A DNA stretch of 64,000 bases from Enterobacter cloacae. GTDB taxonomy: Bacteria; Pseudomonadota; Gammaproteobacteria; Enterobacterales; Enterobacteriaceae. The notes beneath the pieces are model-generated. The model saw nothing but the letters and a program-made list of their open reading frames with translations, was not told where the DNA came from and did no database searches. This document shows positions 20,490-30,501 of the stretch, one piece after another; the stretch's first letter is position 1; the number at the start of each line of letters is the position of its first letter. Position numbers and translations under genes: made by a program. Where the stretch lies: contig NZ_JAALCJ010000007.1 in the NCBI RefSeq assembly GCF_011078175.1, positions 62,001-126,000 of the forward strand, read 5' to 3'.

Positions 20490-21620
20490 TCAGGCGAAAT
20501 AACTCAGAAGCGAATTGATCACCGTACGCTGGTTCACCGGCGCGAGGTTGTAGAACAGGGGCAGGCGAAGCAGACGTTCGCTCTCTTTGGTGGTGTAGCG
20601 GTCTTCACCGGCAAACATCCCGAAGGCTTCGCCAGCCGGGCTGGAGTGCAGCGGAATATAGTGAAATACAGCCATAATTTCCGCCTCTTTCAACCAGGCG
20701 ATCAGCTTGCTGCGATCGTCGTTATCGCGCAGTTTGATGTAGAACATATGGGCATTGTGGACACAATCAGCCGGAATGGTCGGCAGTTCAATACGTCCTG
20801 CTTTTCCCAGCGGTTCCAGCGCGTCGTAATAGGTTTGCCACAGGGAGAGGCGTTGCAGATTGATTCGCTCTGCCGCTTCCAGCTGCGCCCAGAGATATGC
20901 GGCCTGCAAATCCGCCATCAGATAGCTTGAACCGATATCGCGCCAGGTGTACTTATCCACCTGACCGCGGAAGAACTGGCTGCGGTTGGTCCCTTTCTCA
21001 CGGATCACTTCCGCACGCTCCACCAGGGCACGATCGTTAATCAGCGTCGCGCCGCCTTCGCCGCCAGCGGTGTAGTTTTTAGTTTCGTGGAAGCTAAAGC
21101 AGCCGATATGACCGATGGAGCCCAGCGCGCGTCCTTTGTAGGTGGACATCACGCCCTGCGCGGCGTCTTCCACCACAAACAGGTTGTGCTTTTTCGCGAT
21201 GGCCATGATGGTGTCCATTTCACAGGCCACGCCCGCGTAATGCACCGGAACAATCACCCGCGTTTTGTCGGTGATCGCTGCTTCAATCAACGTTTCGTCG
21301 ATGTTCATAGTATCCGGACGAATATCCACAAACACGATTTTCGCTCCGCGCAGGACAAACGCATTCGCCGTAGAGACGAAGGTGTAGCTTGGCATGATCA
21401 CTTCATCGCCGGGCTGGATATCCAGCAGCAGCGCCGCCATCTCAAGCGATGCGGTACAGGACGGTGTCAGCAGCACCTTGGCACTGTGAAAACGTTGCTC
21501 TATCCACTGCTGGCAGCGACGGGTAAAGCCACCATCGCCACAGAGTTTGCCACTGCCCATAGCAGACTGCATGTAATCAAGTTCGGAGCCCACGACGGGA
21601 GGCGCGTTAAATGGAATCAT
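20490..21620 (-). CDS. wecE: dTDP-4-amino-4,6-dideoxygalactose transaminase WecE
   Basis: PLP enzyme (DegT/DnrJ/EryC1 family) that aminates dTDP-4-keto-6-deoxyglucose using glutamate, on the way to dTDP-Fuc4NAc. The 376-residue protein (start MIPFNAPPVVG) has the PLP lysine at position 181 in HETKNYTAGGEGG. The substrate-binding segment VPVHYAGVACEMD lies near residue 130. An ATG 18 codons upstream is in frame but lies in the end of wecD. The substrate-making enzymes RffG and RffH are not encoded in this operon, so they must be supplied from elsewhere. Confidence 0.96.
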   Translation of the reverse strand: MIPFNAPPVVGSELDYMQSAMGSGKLCGDGGFTRRCQQWIEQRFHSAKVLLTPSCTASLEMAALLLDIQPGDEVIMPSYTFVSTANAFVLRGAKIVFVDIRPDTMNIDETLIEAAITDKTRVIVPVHYAGVACEMDTIMAIAKKHNLFVVEDAAQGVMSTYKGRALGSIGHIGCFSFHETKNYTAGGEGGATLINDRALVERAEVIREKGTNRSQFFRGQVDKYTWRDIGSSYLMADLQAAYLWAQLEAAERINLQRLSLWQTYYDALEPLGKAGRIELPTIPADCVHNAHMFYIKLRDNDDRSKLIAWLKEAEIMAVFHYIPLHSSPAGEAFGMFAGEDRYTTKESERLLRLPLFYNLAPVNQRTVINSLLSYFA

Positions 21621-21624
21621 CTTG

Positions 21625-22308
21625 TCACCTGTATAACCAGTAGGCGGTGGCGTCGATGCTGGCACCACTCGCAATATAACGTTTAAGCGCGGCGGTGTTA
21701 CCCATCTGGGTCGCTACCCGCAGCGTCGATACTTTTTGTTGCTCCGCCCAGTGCAGCGCCGCGTGCATGAGTTTCTCGCCCATGCCGCGCCCGGCTAACA
21801 AACCGATGCGCGCCTCGTGCTCATTGAGCCTGCGAAGCGAAACAAAACCCTGAATCTGCCCCCCGGCAGTACGGAACACCAGGCATACGTGGTCAAACGT
21901 GCCTTTAACCGCGTTCTCTATCCACTGGGCATAAAAGCGACCGCTGTCATCGGGTGCATACCACGGCGTCCGGAAACGGCTTTGAGCGAAGGCCAGCGCC
22001 GCCATCTTGCGCAGCGCGGGAATATCCTGCTCTGATGCACTTTCCACACCCGGTGAGGCGTGCCGGCTTACGGTAATGGAGAGATCAACTTCCCCCTCAA
22101 CCAGCCGGAATCCGTGCTGCTGAAGCGCGTCCAGCAGATCGGCGCGGTCCGCCGGGATCTTAGCCTGTATACGCTGCCAGGCGCTGAAGTCTGCTTCCTG
22201 CAACGCCGGAGCATTGTCGCGCAGACGCACTATGGCTGAGGGACGCGCAAAGAATGCGCTTTCCCACTCAAGGGACTCCAGTACGCCGTTGAGGTTACTC
22301 AACGCCAC
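21625..22308 (-). CDS. wecD: dTDP-fucosamine acetyltransferase WecD
   Basis: GNAT-family enzyme that acetylates dTDP-4-amino-4,6-dideoxygalactose with acetyl-CoA to give dTDP-Fuc4NAc. The 227-residue protein has the acetyl-CoA binding signature [15 protein letters not shown] near residues 165-182 and a conserved C-terminus ([14 protein letters not shown]...YWLYR). The most likely start is a GTG at 22308 that overlaps the end of wecC by ten bases. In E. coli rffG and rffH lie between wecC and wecD; here they are absent and the two genes are fused into one coupled junction. Confidence 0.92.
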   Translation of the reverse strand: MALSNLNGVLESLEWESAFFARPSAIVRLRDNAPALQEADFSAWQRIQAKIPADRADLLDALQQHGFRLVEGEVDLSITVSRHASPGVESASEQDIPALRKMAALAFAQSRFRTPWYAPDDSGRFYAQWIENAVKGTFDHVCLVFRTAGGQIQGFVSLRRLNEHEARIGLLAGRGMGEKLMHAALHWAEQQKVSTLRVATQMGNTAALKRYIASGASIDATAYWLYR

Positions 22309-23561
22309 ACGCCTTTAGTATCAACCACATACTGCTGGCGCACGGCATCGCCGGAGACCGCTTTAAACGCATTGTGATCGACCAGCAGCACCAGCACATC
22401 CGCCGTGGCCAGCGCATCATCCAGTGCGGTAAGGGTGCAGTGACCGGCAAGTTTTGTCGGCAACGTATGAATATTCGGCTCAACCACCAGCGTTTCACCG
22501 CTGTGCCAGGCCGCGATCATTTCGGCAATTTCCATCGCCGGGCTTTCGCGCAGATCGTCAATATTCGGTTTGAAGGCCAGACCAAAGCAGGCGATTTTCA
22601 GCTCACTGGCGCGTTTACCGCTGGCGGCCAGGCAATCCGCAACCGTCGCTTTGACCTGGTTGATAACCCAATGCGGTTTGTGGTCGTTCACTTCACGCGC
22701 GGTGCGAATCAGGCGTGCCTGTTCCGGGTTTTGCGCCACGATAAACCACGGATCGACCGCGATACAGTGCCCACCTACGCCTGGCCCCGGCTGAAGAATA
22801 TTCACGCGCGGATGGCGGTTGGCCAGGCGGATCAGTTCCCAGACGTTAATCCCCTGATCGGCACAAATCAGTGACAGTTCATTCGCAAACGCGATGTTAA
22901 CGTCACGGAAACTGTTTTCCGTCAATTTACACATCTCGGCGGTACGGGAGTGAGTGACCACGCATTCGCCTTCCAGGAAGATTTTATACAATTCGCTGGC
23001 GCGCGCGGAGCAGACTGGGGTCATGCCGCCAATCACGCGGTCATTTTTAATCAGCTCTACCATCACCTGGCCTGGCAGCACGCGCTCAGGGCAGTAGGCG
23101 ATATTGATATCAGCCTGGTCGCCTGCCTGCTGCGGGAAGCTAAGATCGGGGCGGGCCTCGGCCAGCCACTGAGCCATCTGCTCGGTTGCCCCAACAGGTG
23201 AAGTAGACTCAAGGATAACCAGCGCCCCTTTCTTCAGCACAGGTGCAATGGATTTTGCCGCCGCCTCGACATAAACCATGTCAGGCTCATGATCGCCTTT
23301 AAAAGGAGTTGGTACCGCAATCAGGTACGCATCGGCTTCTACCGGCGTGGTGCTGGCGCGCAGGAAGCCACCGTCCACCGCTTTTTTCACCACGCGATCG
23401 AGATCGGGCTCTACGATATGAATTTCGCCACGGTTGATGGTTTCCACCGCGTGCGCGTTGATATCTACGCCAACAACCTGTTTTTGACGAGAGGCAAAGG
23501 CCGCCGCAGTAGGCAGCCCGATATAGCCAAGACCCACGACAGAGATGGTAGTAAAACTCAT
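22299..23561 (-). CDS. wecC: UDP-N-acetyl-D-mannosamine dehydrogenase WecC
   Basis: NAD-dependent four-electron oxidation of UDP-ManNAc to UDP-ManNAcA, the WecG donor. The 420-residue protein has an N-terminal Rossmann motif GLGYIGLP (10-17), the catalytic Cys266 in [11 protein letters not shown], and the C-terminal UDP-binding domain with [15 protein letters not shown]. Length is exactly that of E. coli. It overlaps wecB by four bases upstream and wecD by ten bases downstream. Confidence 0.97.
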   Translation of the reverse strand: MSFTTISVVGLGYIGLPTAAAFASRQKQVVGVDINAHAVETINRGEIHIVEPDLDRVVKKAVDGGFLRASTTPVEADAYLIAVPTPFKGDHEPDMVYVEAAAKSIAPVLKKGALVILESTSPVGATEQMAQWLAEARPDLSFPQQAGDQADINIAYCPERVLPGQVMVELIKNDRVIGGMTPVCSARASELYKIFLEGECVVTHSRTAEMCKLTENSFRDVNIAFANELSLICADQGINVWELIRLANRHPRVNILQPGPGVGGHCIAVDPWFIVAQNPEQARLIRTAREVNDHKPHWVINQVKATVADCLAASGKRASELKIACFGLAFKPNIDDLRESPAMEIAEMIAAWHSGETLVVEPNIHTLPTKLAGHCTLTALDDALATADVLVLLVDHNAFKAVSGDAVRQQYVVDTKGVWR

Positions 23562-24688
23562 AGCGTTACCCGATTGTGTTTAAGTGCGTGCAAAATACGA
23601 CCACAAGCCTGCCCGTCACCGTACGGGTTATGGGCCCGGCTCATCGCCTGATATTCTTCATCGTCATGCAGTAAGCGCGTGACCTCTTCGACAATACGAC
23701 GCGGATCCGTTCCCACCAGACGTACGGTACCGGCAGTGACCGCTTCCGGACGCTCGGTGGTTTCTCGCATCACCAGTACCGGCTTACCGAGGGAAGGCGC
23801 CTCTTCCTGGATGCCGCCAGAATCGGTCAGGATCAGCCAGGCGTGGTTCATCAGCCATACAAATGGCAGATAGTCCTGCGGCTCGATCAGGAGCACGTTT
23901 TCCACGTGGCCGAGGATACGGTTGACCGGTTCGCTGACGTTCGGGTTGAGGTGCACCGGATAGACAATCTGCACATCCTCGTTCTGCGCGGCGATTTCAG
24001 CCAGCGCGTGGCAGATTTGCTCAAAGCCACGGCCAAAGCTTTCGCGGCGGTGGCCCGTCACCAGAATCGTTTTCTTGCCGTTGTTCAGGAACGGATAGCG
24101 CGCAGCAAGTTCTGCCTGAAGCTCGCTGTTAGCCAGCACGCGGTCACGCACCCAAATCAGCGCATCAATGACCGTATTGCCGGTGACGAAGATCTTGCTG
24201 TCGCTGATATTTTCGCGCAGCAGGTTTTGGCGTGAGTTCTCGGTTGGCGCAAAATGGTACATCGCCAGGTGACCGGTGAGCGTACGGTTGGCCTCTTCCG
24301 GCCACGGGGAATAGAGATTGCCGGTACGCAGACCCGCTTCAATATGACCAACGGGGATACGCTGATAAAACGCGGCCAGGCTGGTTGCCACGGTGGTGGT
24401 GGTGTCGCCGTGCACCAGTACCACATCCGGCTTGAACGATTCCAGAATAGGCTTTAATTCTTGCAGAATACGGCAGGTGATTTCCGTCAGTCCCTGTCCC
24501 GGTTTCATTATATTGAGATCGTAATCCGGGACGATAGAAAAGAGGGTTAAGACCTGATCGAGCATCTCACGGTGCTGGGCAGTCACGCACACTTTTGCTT
24601 CAATATCAGGATCTCCGGCCAGCGCATGAACCAGAGGTGCCATCTTGATGGCCTCCGGCCTGGTGCCAAATACGGTTAGTACTTTCAC
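23558..24688 (-). CDS. wecB: UDP-N-acetylglucosamine 2-epimerase WecB
   Basis: Interconverts UDP-GlcNAc and UDP-ManNAc in the cytosol, supplying WecC. The 376-residue GT-B-like protein contains the catalytic and binding residues known from E. coli: Asp95 (HGDTTTT), Glu117 (HIEAGLRTG), Glu131 (PEEANR) and His213 (TGHRRESFG). It follows wzzE after a 56-base gap that holds a perfect hairpin, and overlaps wecC by four bases. Confidence 0.97.
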   Translation of the reverse strand: MKVLTVFGTRPEAIKMAPLVHALAGDPDIEAKVCVTAQHREMLDQVLTLFSIVPDYDLNIMKPGQGLTEITCRILQELKPILESFKPDVVLVHGDTTTTVATSLAAFYQRIPVGHIEAGLRTGNLYSPWPEEANRTLTGHLAMYHFAPTENSRQNLLRENISDSKIFVTGNTVIDALIWVRDRVLANSELQAELAARYPFLNNGKKTILVTGHRRESFGRGFEQICHALAEIAAQNEDVQIVYPVHLNPNVSEPVNRILGHVENVLLIEPQDYLPFVWLMNHAWLILTDSGGIQEEAPSLGKPVLVMRETTERPEAVTAGTVRLVGTDPRRIVEEVTRLLHDDEEYQAMSRAHNPYGDGQACGRILHALKHNRVTL

Positions 24689-24707
24689 ATCGATTCTCTT
24701 CGATTAG

Positions 24708-24733
24708 ACGATGAAGGCCATAGCCTTCATCGT
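24708..24733. repeat. Perfect hairpin in the wzzE-wecB gap
   Basis: An 11-base perfect inverted repeat ACGATGAAGGC/GCCTTCATCGT with a four-base loop sits between the wzzE stop and the wecB start. No T run follows on the transcribed strand, so it is not an obvious terminator. It may act in mRNA processing or stability within the operon; function is inferred only from structure. Confidence 0.6.
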
Positions 24734-24744
24734 AGACGGCGTTC

Positions 24745-25791
24745 TTAGTTTGTGCGGCGACGCAATAACGCTACGCCAGCGCCAGTCAGTGCGCCCACAA
24801 TCCCCCACATGATCATCAGGAAGGCGCGACGCGGACTATCGCGTTTTACAGGCTCTTCAGGCGTTCTTAAATAACGATAGGTCTGAAAACGCGGGTCCAG
24901 CGTTGGACCGACGTTGAGCGTATTGAGCATGGCGCGGTTTTGATCGTAATCAAGGTCATAGTCAGGGCCAACGGCCTGGAGATTTTCCAGACGAGCCTGA
25001 AGCATTGGGCGACCAAGAAGGAACATTTCTGAATCCGGGAGTTCGTCAGCCGGAACATCTGTTTCGCTACGGGAAATATTGTGCTGTTCCGCAATCTTGA
25101 GCGCCTGCTCAAGATTATGCACGCGACGGGCGAAGATGGCCTTAGCGACCTCTTCCTGACGTTTGACCTGCGCTTTCATCTGGATAGTGCGCGCAGCCCA
25201 GGCACCTTTCAGCTCGTCATTCAAATGACTGGCCGCGCGCTGGCTGGCAAAAGCCACATACTGACGCAACAGGTTATTGGCGTCCGGCGCCGTTTCCGCA
25301 ATCAGCTTCACGCTGTCGCTAACGTTACGCAGCATATCGCCAGGCATAAACTGAATGTTATTAATCAAGTCATCCAGAAGCGCGGCATCCGCTTTGCTGT
25401 TACCGACCATGCGCTGCTTGTAGTAGTCCGTCTGGGACCAGAAATCGCGACGTGTATCCCACGACGCCAGCTGCATCACAAACTCTTTGTAGGATTCATC
25501 CATCACCGAGGCCTGATCCGGGGTCGCCAGATTGGCCTTGATATCAAGATTACGCAGGAATTGCTGCTGGGAGTAGTAGCCTCCAAGCATATTCACCGTT
25601 GGTCGGTCTGTGATCGCCGTGGCGCTCCACTCTTGTTTTGCAAAGAAGGTGTAAGCAAGCGCTAACAGCGCGAACCCCAGGGCAATTCCCACAATCCACA
25701 GTTTGCCCTGCCATAACACGCGAAACAAACCACGAATATCCAGCTCGTTCTCAGTGCCCACTGATTTCGCTCCCGCCAACGGTTGAGTCAT
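24745..25791 (-). CDS. wzzE: ECA chain-length regulator WzzE
   Basis: Polysaccharide co-polymerase that sets ECA chain length and is needed for the cyclic periplasmic form. The 348-residue protein has a cytoplasmic N-terminus (ENELDIRGLFRVLW), a first membrane span around residues 32-50, a large periplasmic helical domain with coiled-coil character (about 55-320), the Pro-rich PEEPVKRDSPRRAF segment and a second span near the C-terminus. Two ATG codons are adjacent (25794 and 25791); the second matches the family. Confidence 0.95.
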   Translation of the reverse strand: MTQPLAGAKSVGTENELDIRGLFRVLWQGKLWIVGIALGFALLALAYTFFAKQEWSATAITDRPTVNMLGGYYSQQQFLRNLDIKANLATPDQASVMDESYKEFVMQLASWDTRRDFWSQTDYYKQRMVGNSKADAALLDDLINNIQFMPGDMLRNVSDSVKLIAETAPDANNLLRQYVAFASQRAASHLNDELKGAWAARTIQMKAQVKRQEEVAKAIFARRVHNLEQALKIAEQHNISRSETDVPADELPDSEMFLLGRPMLQARLENLQAVGPDYDLDYDQNRAMLNTLNVGPTLDPRFQTYRYLRTPEEPVKRDSPRRAFLMIMWGIVGALTGAGVALLRRRTN

Positions 25792-25804
25792 CATAGTCCC
25801 GGTT

Positions 25805-26908
25805 TTACTTAGTTAATGTTGTGTTTTTGCCACTGTTCCGACGCATCCTGCGTTTTAAGCGTTTAATAAAACGCGCGACTTTCCATGCACGCTTGATGCA
25901 GTAACCGTACATGAAAAATGCTAGCAAGAATAATACCAACATTACCCATTCAGGAATGAAATGTGCGTATTCCGCGGCAACGCCAATCGCAGCCAGAATA
26001 GCGGCCGCAAGCGTAATCAGCACAAATGCCTGACGAGACGTGAAGCCGGCGCGCATAATCAGGTGATGAATATGCTGCCGATCGGGAGAGAACGGGCTCA
26101 TCCCTTTACGCAGACGGCGGTACATAATAGCGACCATGTCCATCAGCGGGATGGCGATAATCCAGAGAGCCGTTACCGGGCTTATAGGGTGAGTTTTACC
26201 CTGCGTGGTCTCCAGCAGAACCCAGATAACCGTAAAGCCAATCAGAGTACTGCCCGCATCGCCCATAAAGACTTTATAGCGACGCCCTAAGACACCCAGG
26301 TTCAGGCAGATGTAAGGCAGGATGGCGGCAATCATGGCAAAGCACCACATTGACAGACTGTACTGGCCATCAAACCATAAAATGATGCCGATCGCGCCGA
26401 ACGAAACAGAGGACAGCCCACCGAGCAGACCGTCTATACCGTCAACCATGTTAAAGGCGTTGATAGCCGCCCACACGGCAAACAGCGTCAGGAAGAAGCC
26501 GAATGGCCCAAGCACCAGCTCCCAGGGACCAAATACATATCCCAGGCTTCTGAGATAGAGGCCGCCAACCACCATCATAATGATGCCAATGGCCGCCTGT
26601 ACCGTCGCGCGGAACTTCACGCTGATATCAAAACGATCATCAAGGGCGCCGACCAGTACCAGCACACCGGCACACGCCAGGTAGAGCGCGGCATGGGGGA
26701 TATAGTAATCCGCGATCCCGAATGTGAAACAGATGCCTGCGTATACCGAAATACCGCCCACCAGCGGAATAAGCCCCTGATGACGTTTACGGAAATTCGG
26801 TTTGTCCACTAACCCAATTCTTTTTGCTACCTTGCGCGCAATGAACAAAAAACAGGTTGTGAATAAAAAAATACTGATCAGCTCAGTTACTGCAGTGAGT
26901 AGATTCAC
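25805..26908 (-). CDS. wecA: UDP-GlcNAc:undecaprenyl-phosphate GlcNAc-1-P transferase WecA
   Basis: Integral membrane enzyme that starts ECA and many O-antigen chains by making undecaprenyl-PP-GlcNAc. The 367-residue protein has about 11 spans. It keeps the family acidic pairs Asp90/Asp91 (GALDDRFD) and Asp156/Asp159 (NMVDGIDGL), and the cytoplasmic SPDRQHIHH histidine motif. The start is a GTG at 26908 (MNLLTAVTELISIF). It is the first gene of the ECA operon, downstream of rho, and is inhibited by tunicamycin in the family. Confidence 0.96.
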   Translation of the reverse strand: MNLLTAVTELISIFLFTTCFLFIARKVAKRIGLVDKPNFRKRHQGLIPLVGGISVYAGICFTFGIADYYIPHAALYLACAGVLVLVGALDDRFDISVKFRATVQAAIGIIMMVVGGLYLRSLGYVFGPWELVLGPFGFFLTLFAVWAAINAFNMVDGIDGLLGGLSSVSFGAIGIILWFDGQYSLSMWCFAMIAAILPYICLNLGVLGRRYKVFMGDAGSTLIGFTVIWVLLETTQGKTHPISPVTALWIIAIPLMDMVAIMYRRLRKGMSPFSPDRQHIHHLIMRAGFTSRQAFVLITLAAAILAAIGVAAEYAHFIPEWVMLVLFLLAFFMYGYCIKRAWKVARFIKRLKRRMRRNSGKNTTLTK

Positions 26909-26941
26909 AATGGATTGCTCTCAACAAATGTTAGTCCCGGA

Positions 26942-26971
26942 AGTATAACCATGAAGCCCCCTGCCTCAGAA
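26942..26971 (-). promoter_or_regulatory. Possible wecA promoter
   Basis: Minus strand -10 TATACT with an 18-base spacer to a weak -35 TTCTGA, about 35-60 bases upstream of the wecA GTG. The -10 is good; the -35 is poor. Confidence 0.35.
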
Positions 26972-27104
26972 GAATTAAAGACGGCTTCTCACAACTCCCT
27001 TTGTATGTTTTTCAATCAATTATTGCTTTGACTGTGCAAACCTTCTTATTGTCGCACCGACAGGTCAAAAATGGGAGTGTGTGGTAATAGCGTATAGTCC
27101 ATAA

Positions 27105-27134
27105 ATAAAAAACGCCACGTAAAAACGTGGCGTT
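27105..27134 (-). terminator. Terminator of rho
   Basis: 10-base perfect stem AACGCCACGT/ACGTGGCGTT with a four-base A loop, followed on the minus strand by a T-rich run. It begins 17 bases past the rho stop and separates rho from the ECA operon. Confidence 0.9.
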
Positions 27135-27151
27135 GATTCGGATTATTTGCG

Positions 27152-28411
27152 TTACGAGCGTTTCATCATATCGAAGAAATCGTCGTTCGTTTTGGTCATC
27201 GCAAGTTTGTTAATGAGGAATTCCATTGCGTCGATTTCACCCATTGGATGGATGATTTTGCGCAGGATCCACATTTTCTGAAGCTCTTCCTGAGTGGTAA
27301 GCAGCTCTTCTTTACGGGTACCGGAACGATTGTAGTCGATCGCCGGGAAGACGCGTTTTTCTGCGATCTTACGAGAAAGGTGCAGTTCCATGTTGCCTGT
27401 ACCTTTAAACTCTTCGTAGATAACTTCGTCCATTTTGGAGCCGGTATCGATCAGCGCCGTCGCGATAATGGTCAGGCTACCGCCCTCTTCCACGTTACGC
27501 GCCGCACCGAAGAAACGCTTCGGACGATGCAGGGCGTTGGCATCCACACCACCGGTCAGTACTTTACCGGAAGCTGGCACCACGGTGTTGTAGGCACGCG
27601 CCAGACGGGTAATGGAGTCGAGCAGGATGATCACGTCTTTCTTGTGCTCAACCAGGCGTTTCGCCTTCTCGATAACCATTTCCGCAACCTGAACGTGGCG
27701 AGAAGCAGGCTCGTCGAAGGTAGACGCAACCACTTCCCCTTTCACCAGACGCTGCATCTCGGTCACTTCTTCCGGACGTTCGTCAATCAGCAGCACCATC
27801 AGCACACAGTCTGGATGGTTGTAAGCAATGCTCTGCGCAATGTTTTGCAGCAGCATGGTTTTACCCGCTTTTGGCGGCGCCACGATCAGGCCACGCTGAC
27901 CACGACCAATTGGCGATGCCAGGTCCAGCACGCGAGCGGTTAAGTCTTCAGTAGACCCGTTACCACGCTCCATGCGCAGGCGAGAGTTCGCGTGCAGCGG
28001 CGTTAAGTTCTCGAACAGGATCTTATTGCGGGAGTTTTCCGGTTTGTCGTAGTTAACTTCGTTAACCTTCAACAGCGCAAAGTAGCGTTCACCCTCTTTT
28101 GGAGGACGAATCTTACCTGAAATGGTGTCACCAGTGCGGAGGTTGAAACGGCGGATTTGGCTAGGGGATACGTAGATGTCGTCAGGGCCGGCGAGGTAGG
28201 AGCTGTCTGCGGAGCGGAGGAAACCAAATCCGTCTTGCAGTATCTCCAGCACACCGTCGCCAAAGATATCTTCGCCACTCTTAGCGTGCTGCTTCAGGAT
28301 GGCGAAAATGATGTCCTGCTTGCGCATACGAGCCTGGTTTTCCAGTCCCATATTTTCGCCGAGAGTGATCAGCTCAGAAACCGGCGTATTCTTTAATTCG
28401 GTAAGATTCAT
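27152..28411 (-). CDS. rho: Transcription termination factor Rho
   Basis: Hexameric RNA-dependent ATPase/helicase that ends transcription at C-rich, untranslated RNA. The 419-residue protein is nearly identical to E. coli Rho. It has an N-terminal OB-fold RNA-binding domain (about 48-130, with GFGFLRS), the Walker A motif APPKAGKT at 178-185, Walker [16 protein letters not shown] and the Q- and R-loops. The start at 28411 ([14 protein letters not shown]) is preceded by a long leader. An in-frame ATG 24 codons upstream falls in the leader and is not a family start. Confidence 0.98.
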   Translation of the reverse strand: MNLTELKNTPVSELITLGENMGLENQARMRKQDIIFAILKQHAKSGEDIFGDGVLEILQDGFGFLRSADSSYLAGPDDIYVSPSQIRRFNLRTGDTISGKIRPPKEGERYFALLKVNEVNYDKPENSRNKILFENLTPLHANSRLRMERGNGSTEDLTARVLDLASPIGRGQRGLIVAPPKAGKTMLLQNIAQSIAYNHPDCVLMVLLIDERPEEVTEMQRLVKGEVVASTFDEPASRHVQVAEMVIEKAKRLVEHKKDVIILLDSITRLARAYNTVVPASGKVLTGGVDANALHRPKRFFGAARNVEEGGSLTIIATALIDTGSKMDEVIYEEFKGTGNMELHLSRKIAEKRVFPAIDYNRSGTRKEELLTTQEELQKMWILRKIIHPMGEIDAMEFLINKLAMTKTNDDFFDMMKRS

Positions 28412-28620
28412 AATGGTGTGGGTTCTTAAACTCGGGGTGATTCTCGAACTTAATGTTGTGAATGGTATGGCAGGGTCATCCATGCCTGTTTAGCGGCCAT
28501 CACCTCATGTCTGTTCGCTGTCTGGTCACAGGGAAAGAACGCAGAACTGAAACGACAAGACGGATTGAGTGACAAGCCCGGAATCTAGCAACTTCACGCA
28601 CTGTTTAAGTTAACAACGGG
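28412..28620 (-). promoter_or_regulatory. rho leader region (autoregulatory attenuator)
   Basis: About 200 non-coding bases precede rho. The proximal part, including CATGGATGACCCTGCCATAC and ACAACATTAAGTTCGAGA, is readily alignable by eye with the E. coli rho leader, in which Rho terminates its own transcription. The distal part differs more. The interval 28621-28700 shows an AT-rich stretch that should hold the promoter, but I could not fix the boxes. Confidence 0.55.
28500..28601 (-). CDS. Possible rho leader peptide (rhoL-like)
   Basis: A 33-codon frame that starts with GTG at 28601 and ends TGA within the rho leader. Its last residues PVTRQRTDMR resemble the end of the E. coli RhoL leader peptide, and the length is the same. 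The N-terminal half is in a different frame from E. coli because of a one-base length difference in the middle. No clear ribosome site precedes the GTG. It may be a decayed or non-translated remnant. Confidence 0.25.
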   Translation of the reverse strand: MREVARFRACHSIRLVVSVLRSFPVTRQRTDMR

Positions 28621-28700
28621 AAGTATCGGGTAAAACAAGATTCAAACAACAAGATATGTTTAAAACGTAGTCATAGCTAACTTAGCACGACTAAAGCCGG

Positions 28701-28738
28701 GCGTCCAGATCTCGCCATTAATTAGGCGCTCTGGACGC
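28701..28738 (-). terminator. Large inverted repeat downstream of trxA
   Basis: Outer arms GCGTCCAGA/TCTGGACGC and inner arms CGCC/GGCG enclose an AT-rich loop, 15 bases after the trxA stop. There is no long T run on the minus strand, so it may be a weak terminator or a 3'-end stabiliser. Confidence 0.45.
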
Positions 28739-28752
28739 TCAGCTGAGAAACC

Positions 28753-29082
28753 TTACGCCAGGTTAGCGTCCAGGAACTCTTTCAGTTGACCTTTGGACAG
28801 TGCGCCCACTTTGGTCGCCGCCACGTCACCGTTCTTGAACAGCAGCAGGGTCGGGATGCCACGGATACCGTATTTTGGCGCGGTGCCCGGGTTCTGGTCG
28901 ATGTTCAGCTTGGCAACGGTCAGTTTGCCCTGATATTCGTCAGCGATTTCATCCAGAATCGGAGCGATCATTTTGCAAGGACCACACCATTCAGCCCAGA
29001 AATCAACGAGGATCAGCCCGTCAGCTTTAAGTACGTCCGTGTCAAAACTGTCGTCAGTCAGGTGAATAATTTTATCGCTCAT
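28753..29082 (-). CDS. trxA: Thioredoxin 1
   Basis: Cytosolic protein disulfide reductase of 109 residues, regenerated by thioredoxin reductase; electron donor for ribonucleotide reductase and others. The active site WCGPC is at residues 32-36 and the cis-proline in GIPTL near 76. The sequence is almost identical to E. coli TrxA. The start at 29082 ([14 protein letters not shown]) has a GTGGAG ribosome site; upstream in-frame ATG codons lie in the leader. Divergent from rhlB. Confidence 0.98.
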   Translation of the reverse strand: MSDKIIHLTDDSFDTDVLKADGLILVDFWAEWCGPCKMIAPILDEIADEYQGKLTVAKLNIDQNPGTAPKYGIRGIPTLLLFKNGDVAATKVGALSKGQLKEFLDANLA

Positions 29083-29226
29083 ATATAACTCCACAGGAAT
29101 AAGCCTGGTATGTTGGTTTTGTCTCCACCAACGACGTGTTGATGTCGCATTAACCAACTAAAGGTTGACTTTATTTCACCGGATACGCTTTCGTAAAGCA
29201 ATAGTAAGCTGATATTCTACCACACT

Positions 29227-30495
29227 ATGAGCAAAACACATTTAACAGAACAGAAGTTTTCCGACTTCGCCCTGCACCCAAAGGTGATCGAAGCCCTTGA
29301 AACTAAAGGGTTTCATAACTGCACGCCCATTCAGGCTCTCGCCCTGCCGCTGACGCTGGCCGGCCGCGATGTTGCAGGGCAGGCGCAAACCGGTACTGGC
29401 AAAACGATGGCGTTTTTAACGTCAACGTTTCATTATTTACTTTCTCATCCAGCGATTGCAGACCGCAAAGTTAACCAGCCGCGCGCGCTAATTATGGCCC
29501 CGACGCGAGAACTGGCGGTACAGATCCACGCAGACGCTGAGCCCCTGGCGCAGGCCACCGGCCTGAAACTTGGACTGGCCTATGGCGGCGACGGCTACGA
29601 TAAACAGCTGAAAGTGCTGGAAAGCGGCGTGGATATCCTGATTGGGACCACCGGCCGTCTTATCGATTACGCCAAACAGAACCATATCAACCTCGGCGCA
29701 ATCCAGGTTGTCGTGCTGGATGAAGCAGACCGCATGTACGATCTGGGCTTCATTAAAGACATCCGCTGGCTGTTCCGCCGCATGCCTGCGGCAAACCAGC
29801 GTCTGAACATGCTGTTCTCCGCAACGCTTTCTTATCGCGTTCGCGAACTGGCGTTCGAACAGATGAACAACGCCGAATATGTGGAAGTGGAACCGGAGCA
29901 GAAAACCGGGCACCGCATTAAAGAAGAGCTCTTCTATCCTTCAAATGAAGAGAAAATGCGCCTGCTGCAAACGCTGATCGAAGAAGAGTGGCCGGATCGC
30001 GCGATCATCTTCGCGAATACCAAACACCGCTGTGAAGATATCTGGGGTCACCTGGCCGCAGATGGTCACCGTGTGGGCCTGCTGACCGGCGACGTGGCGC
30101 AGAAAAAACGCCTGCGCATTCTCGACGAATTTACTCGTGGCGACCTCGATATTCTGGTCGCGACCGACGTGGCGGCCCGTGGCCTGCACATTCCAGCCGT
30201 GACGCACGTCTTTAACTATGACCTGCCAGATGATTGTGAAGACTATGTACACCGTATCGGTCGTACCGGTCGTGCCGGCGCAAGCGGTCACTCCATTAGC
30301 CTTGCGTGTGAAGAGTATGCCTTGAACCTTCCGGCCATTGAGACCTACATCGGTCACTCTATTCCTCAGAGCAAATACAATCCGGACGCGCTGTTAAGCG
30401 AGCTGCCGCCACCTAAGCGCCTTACCCGTCCACGCTCCGGCAATGGTCCGCGTCGTTCCGGCGGTGCACCGCGTAATCGTCGTCGTTCAGGTTAA
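29227..30495 (+). CDS. rhlB: DEAD-box RNA helicase RhlB
   Basis: ATP-dependent RNA helicase of the RNA degradosome, which unwinds structured RNA for PNPase and binds RNase E. The 422-residue protein has all DEAD-box motifs in order: Q motif (FHNCTPIQ), Walker [28 protein letters not shown], and the C-terminal RIGRTGRAG. An Arg/Pro/Gly-rich tail (about 395-422) is typical and contributes to RNA binding. Start ATG at 29227; gppA follows six bases after the stop, as in E. coli. Confidence 0.97.
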   Translation: MSKTHLTEQKFSDFALHPKVIEALETKGFHNCTPIQALALPLTLAGRDVAGQAQTGTGKTMAFLTSTFHYLLSHPAIADRKVNQPRALIMAPTRELAVQIHADAEPLAQATGLKLGLAYGGDGYDKQLKVLESGVDILIGTTGRLIDYAKQNHINLGAIQVVVLDEADRMYDLGFIKDIRWLFRRMPAANQRLNMLFSATLSYRVRELAFEQMNNAEYVEVEPEQKTGHRIKEELFYPSNEEKMRLLQTLIEEEWPDRAIIFANTKHRCEDIWGHLAADGHRVGLLTGDVAQKKRLRILDEFTRGDLDILVATDVAARGLHIPAVTHVFNYDLPDDCEDYVHRIGRTGRAGASGHSISLACEEYALNLPAIETYIGHSIPQSKYNPDALLSELPPPKRLTRPRSGNGPRRSGGAPRNRRRSG

Positions 30496-30501
30496 GAAAA
30501 T

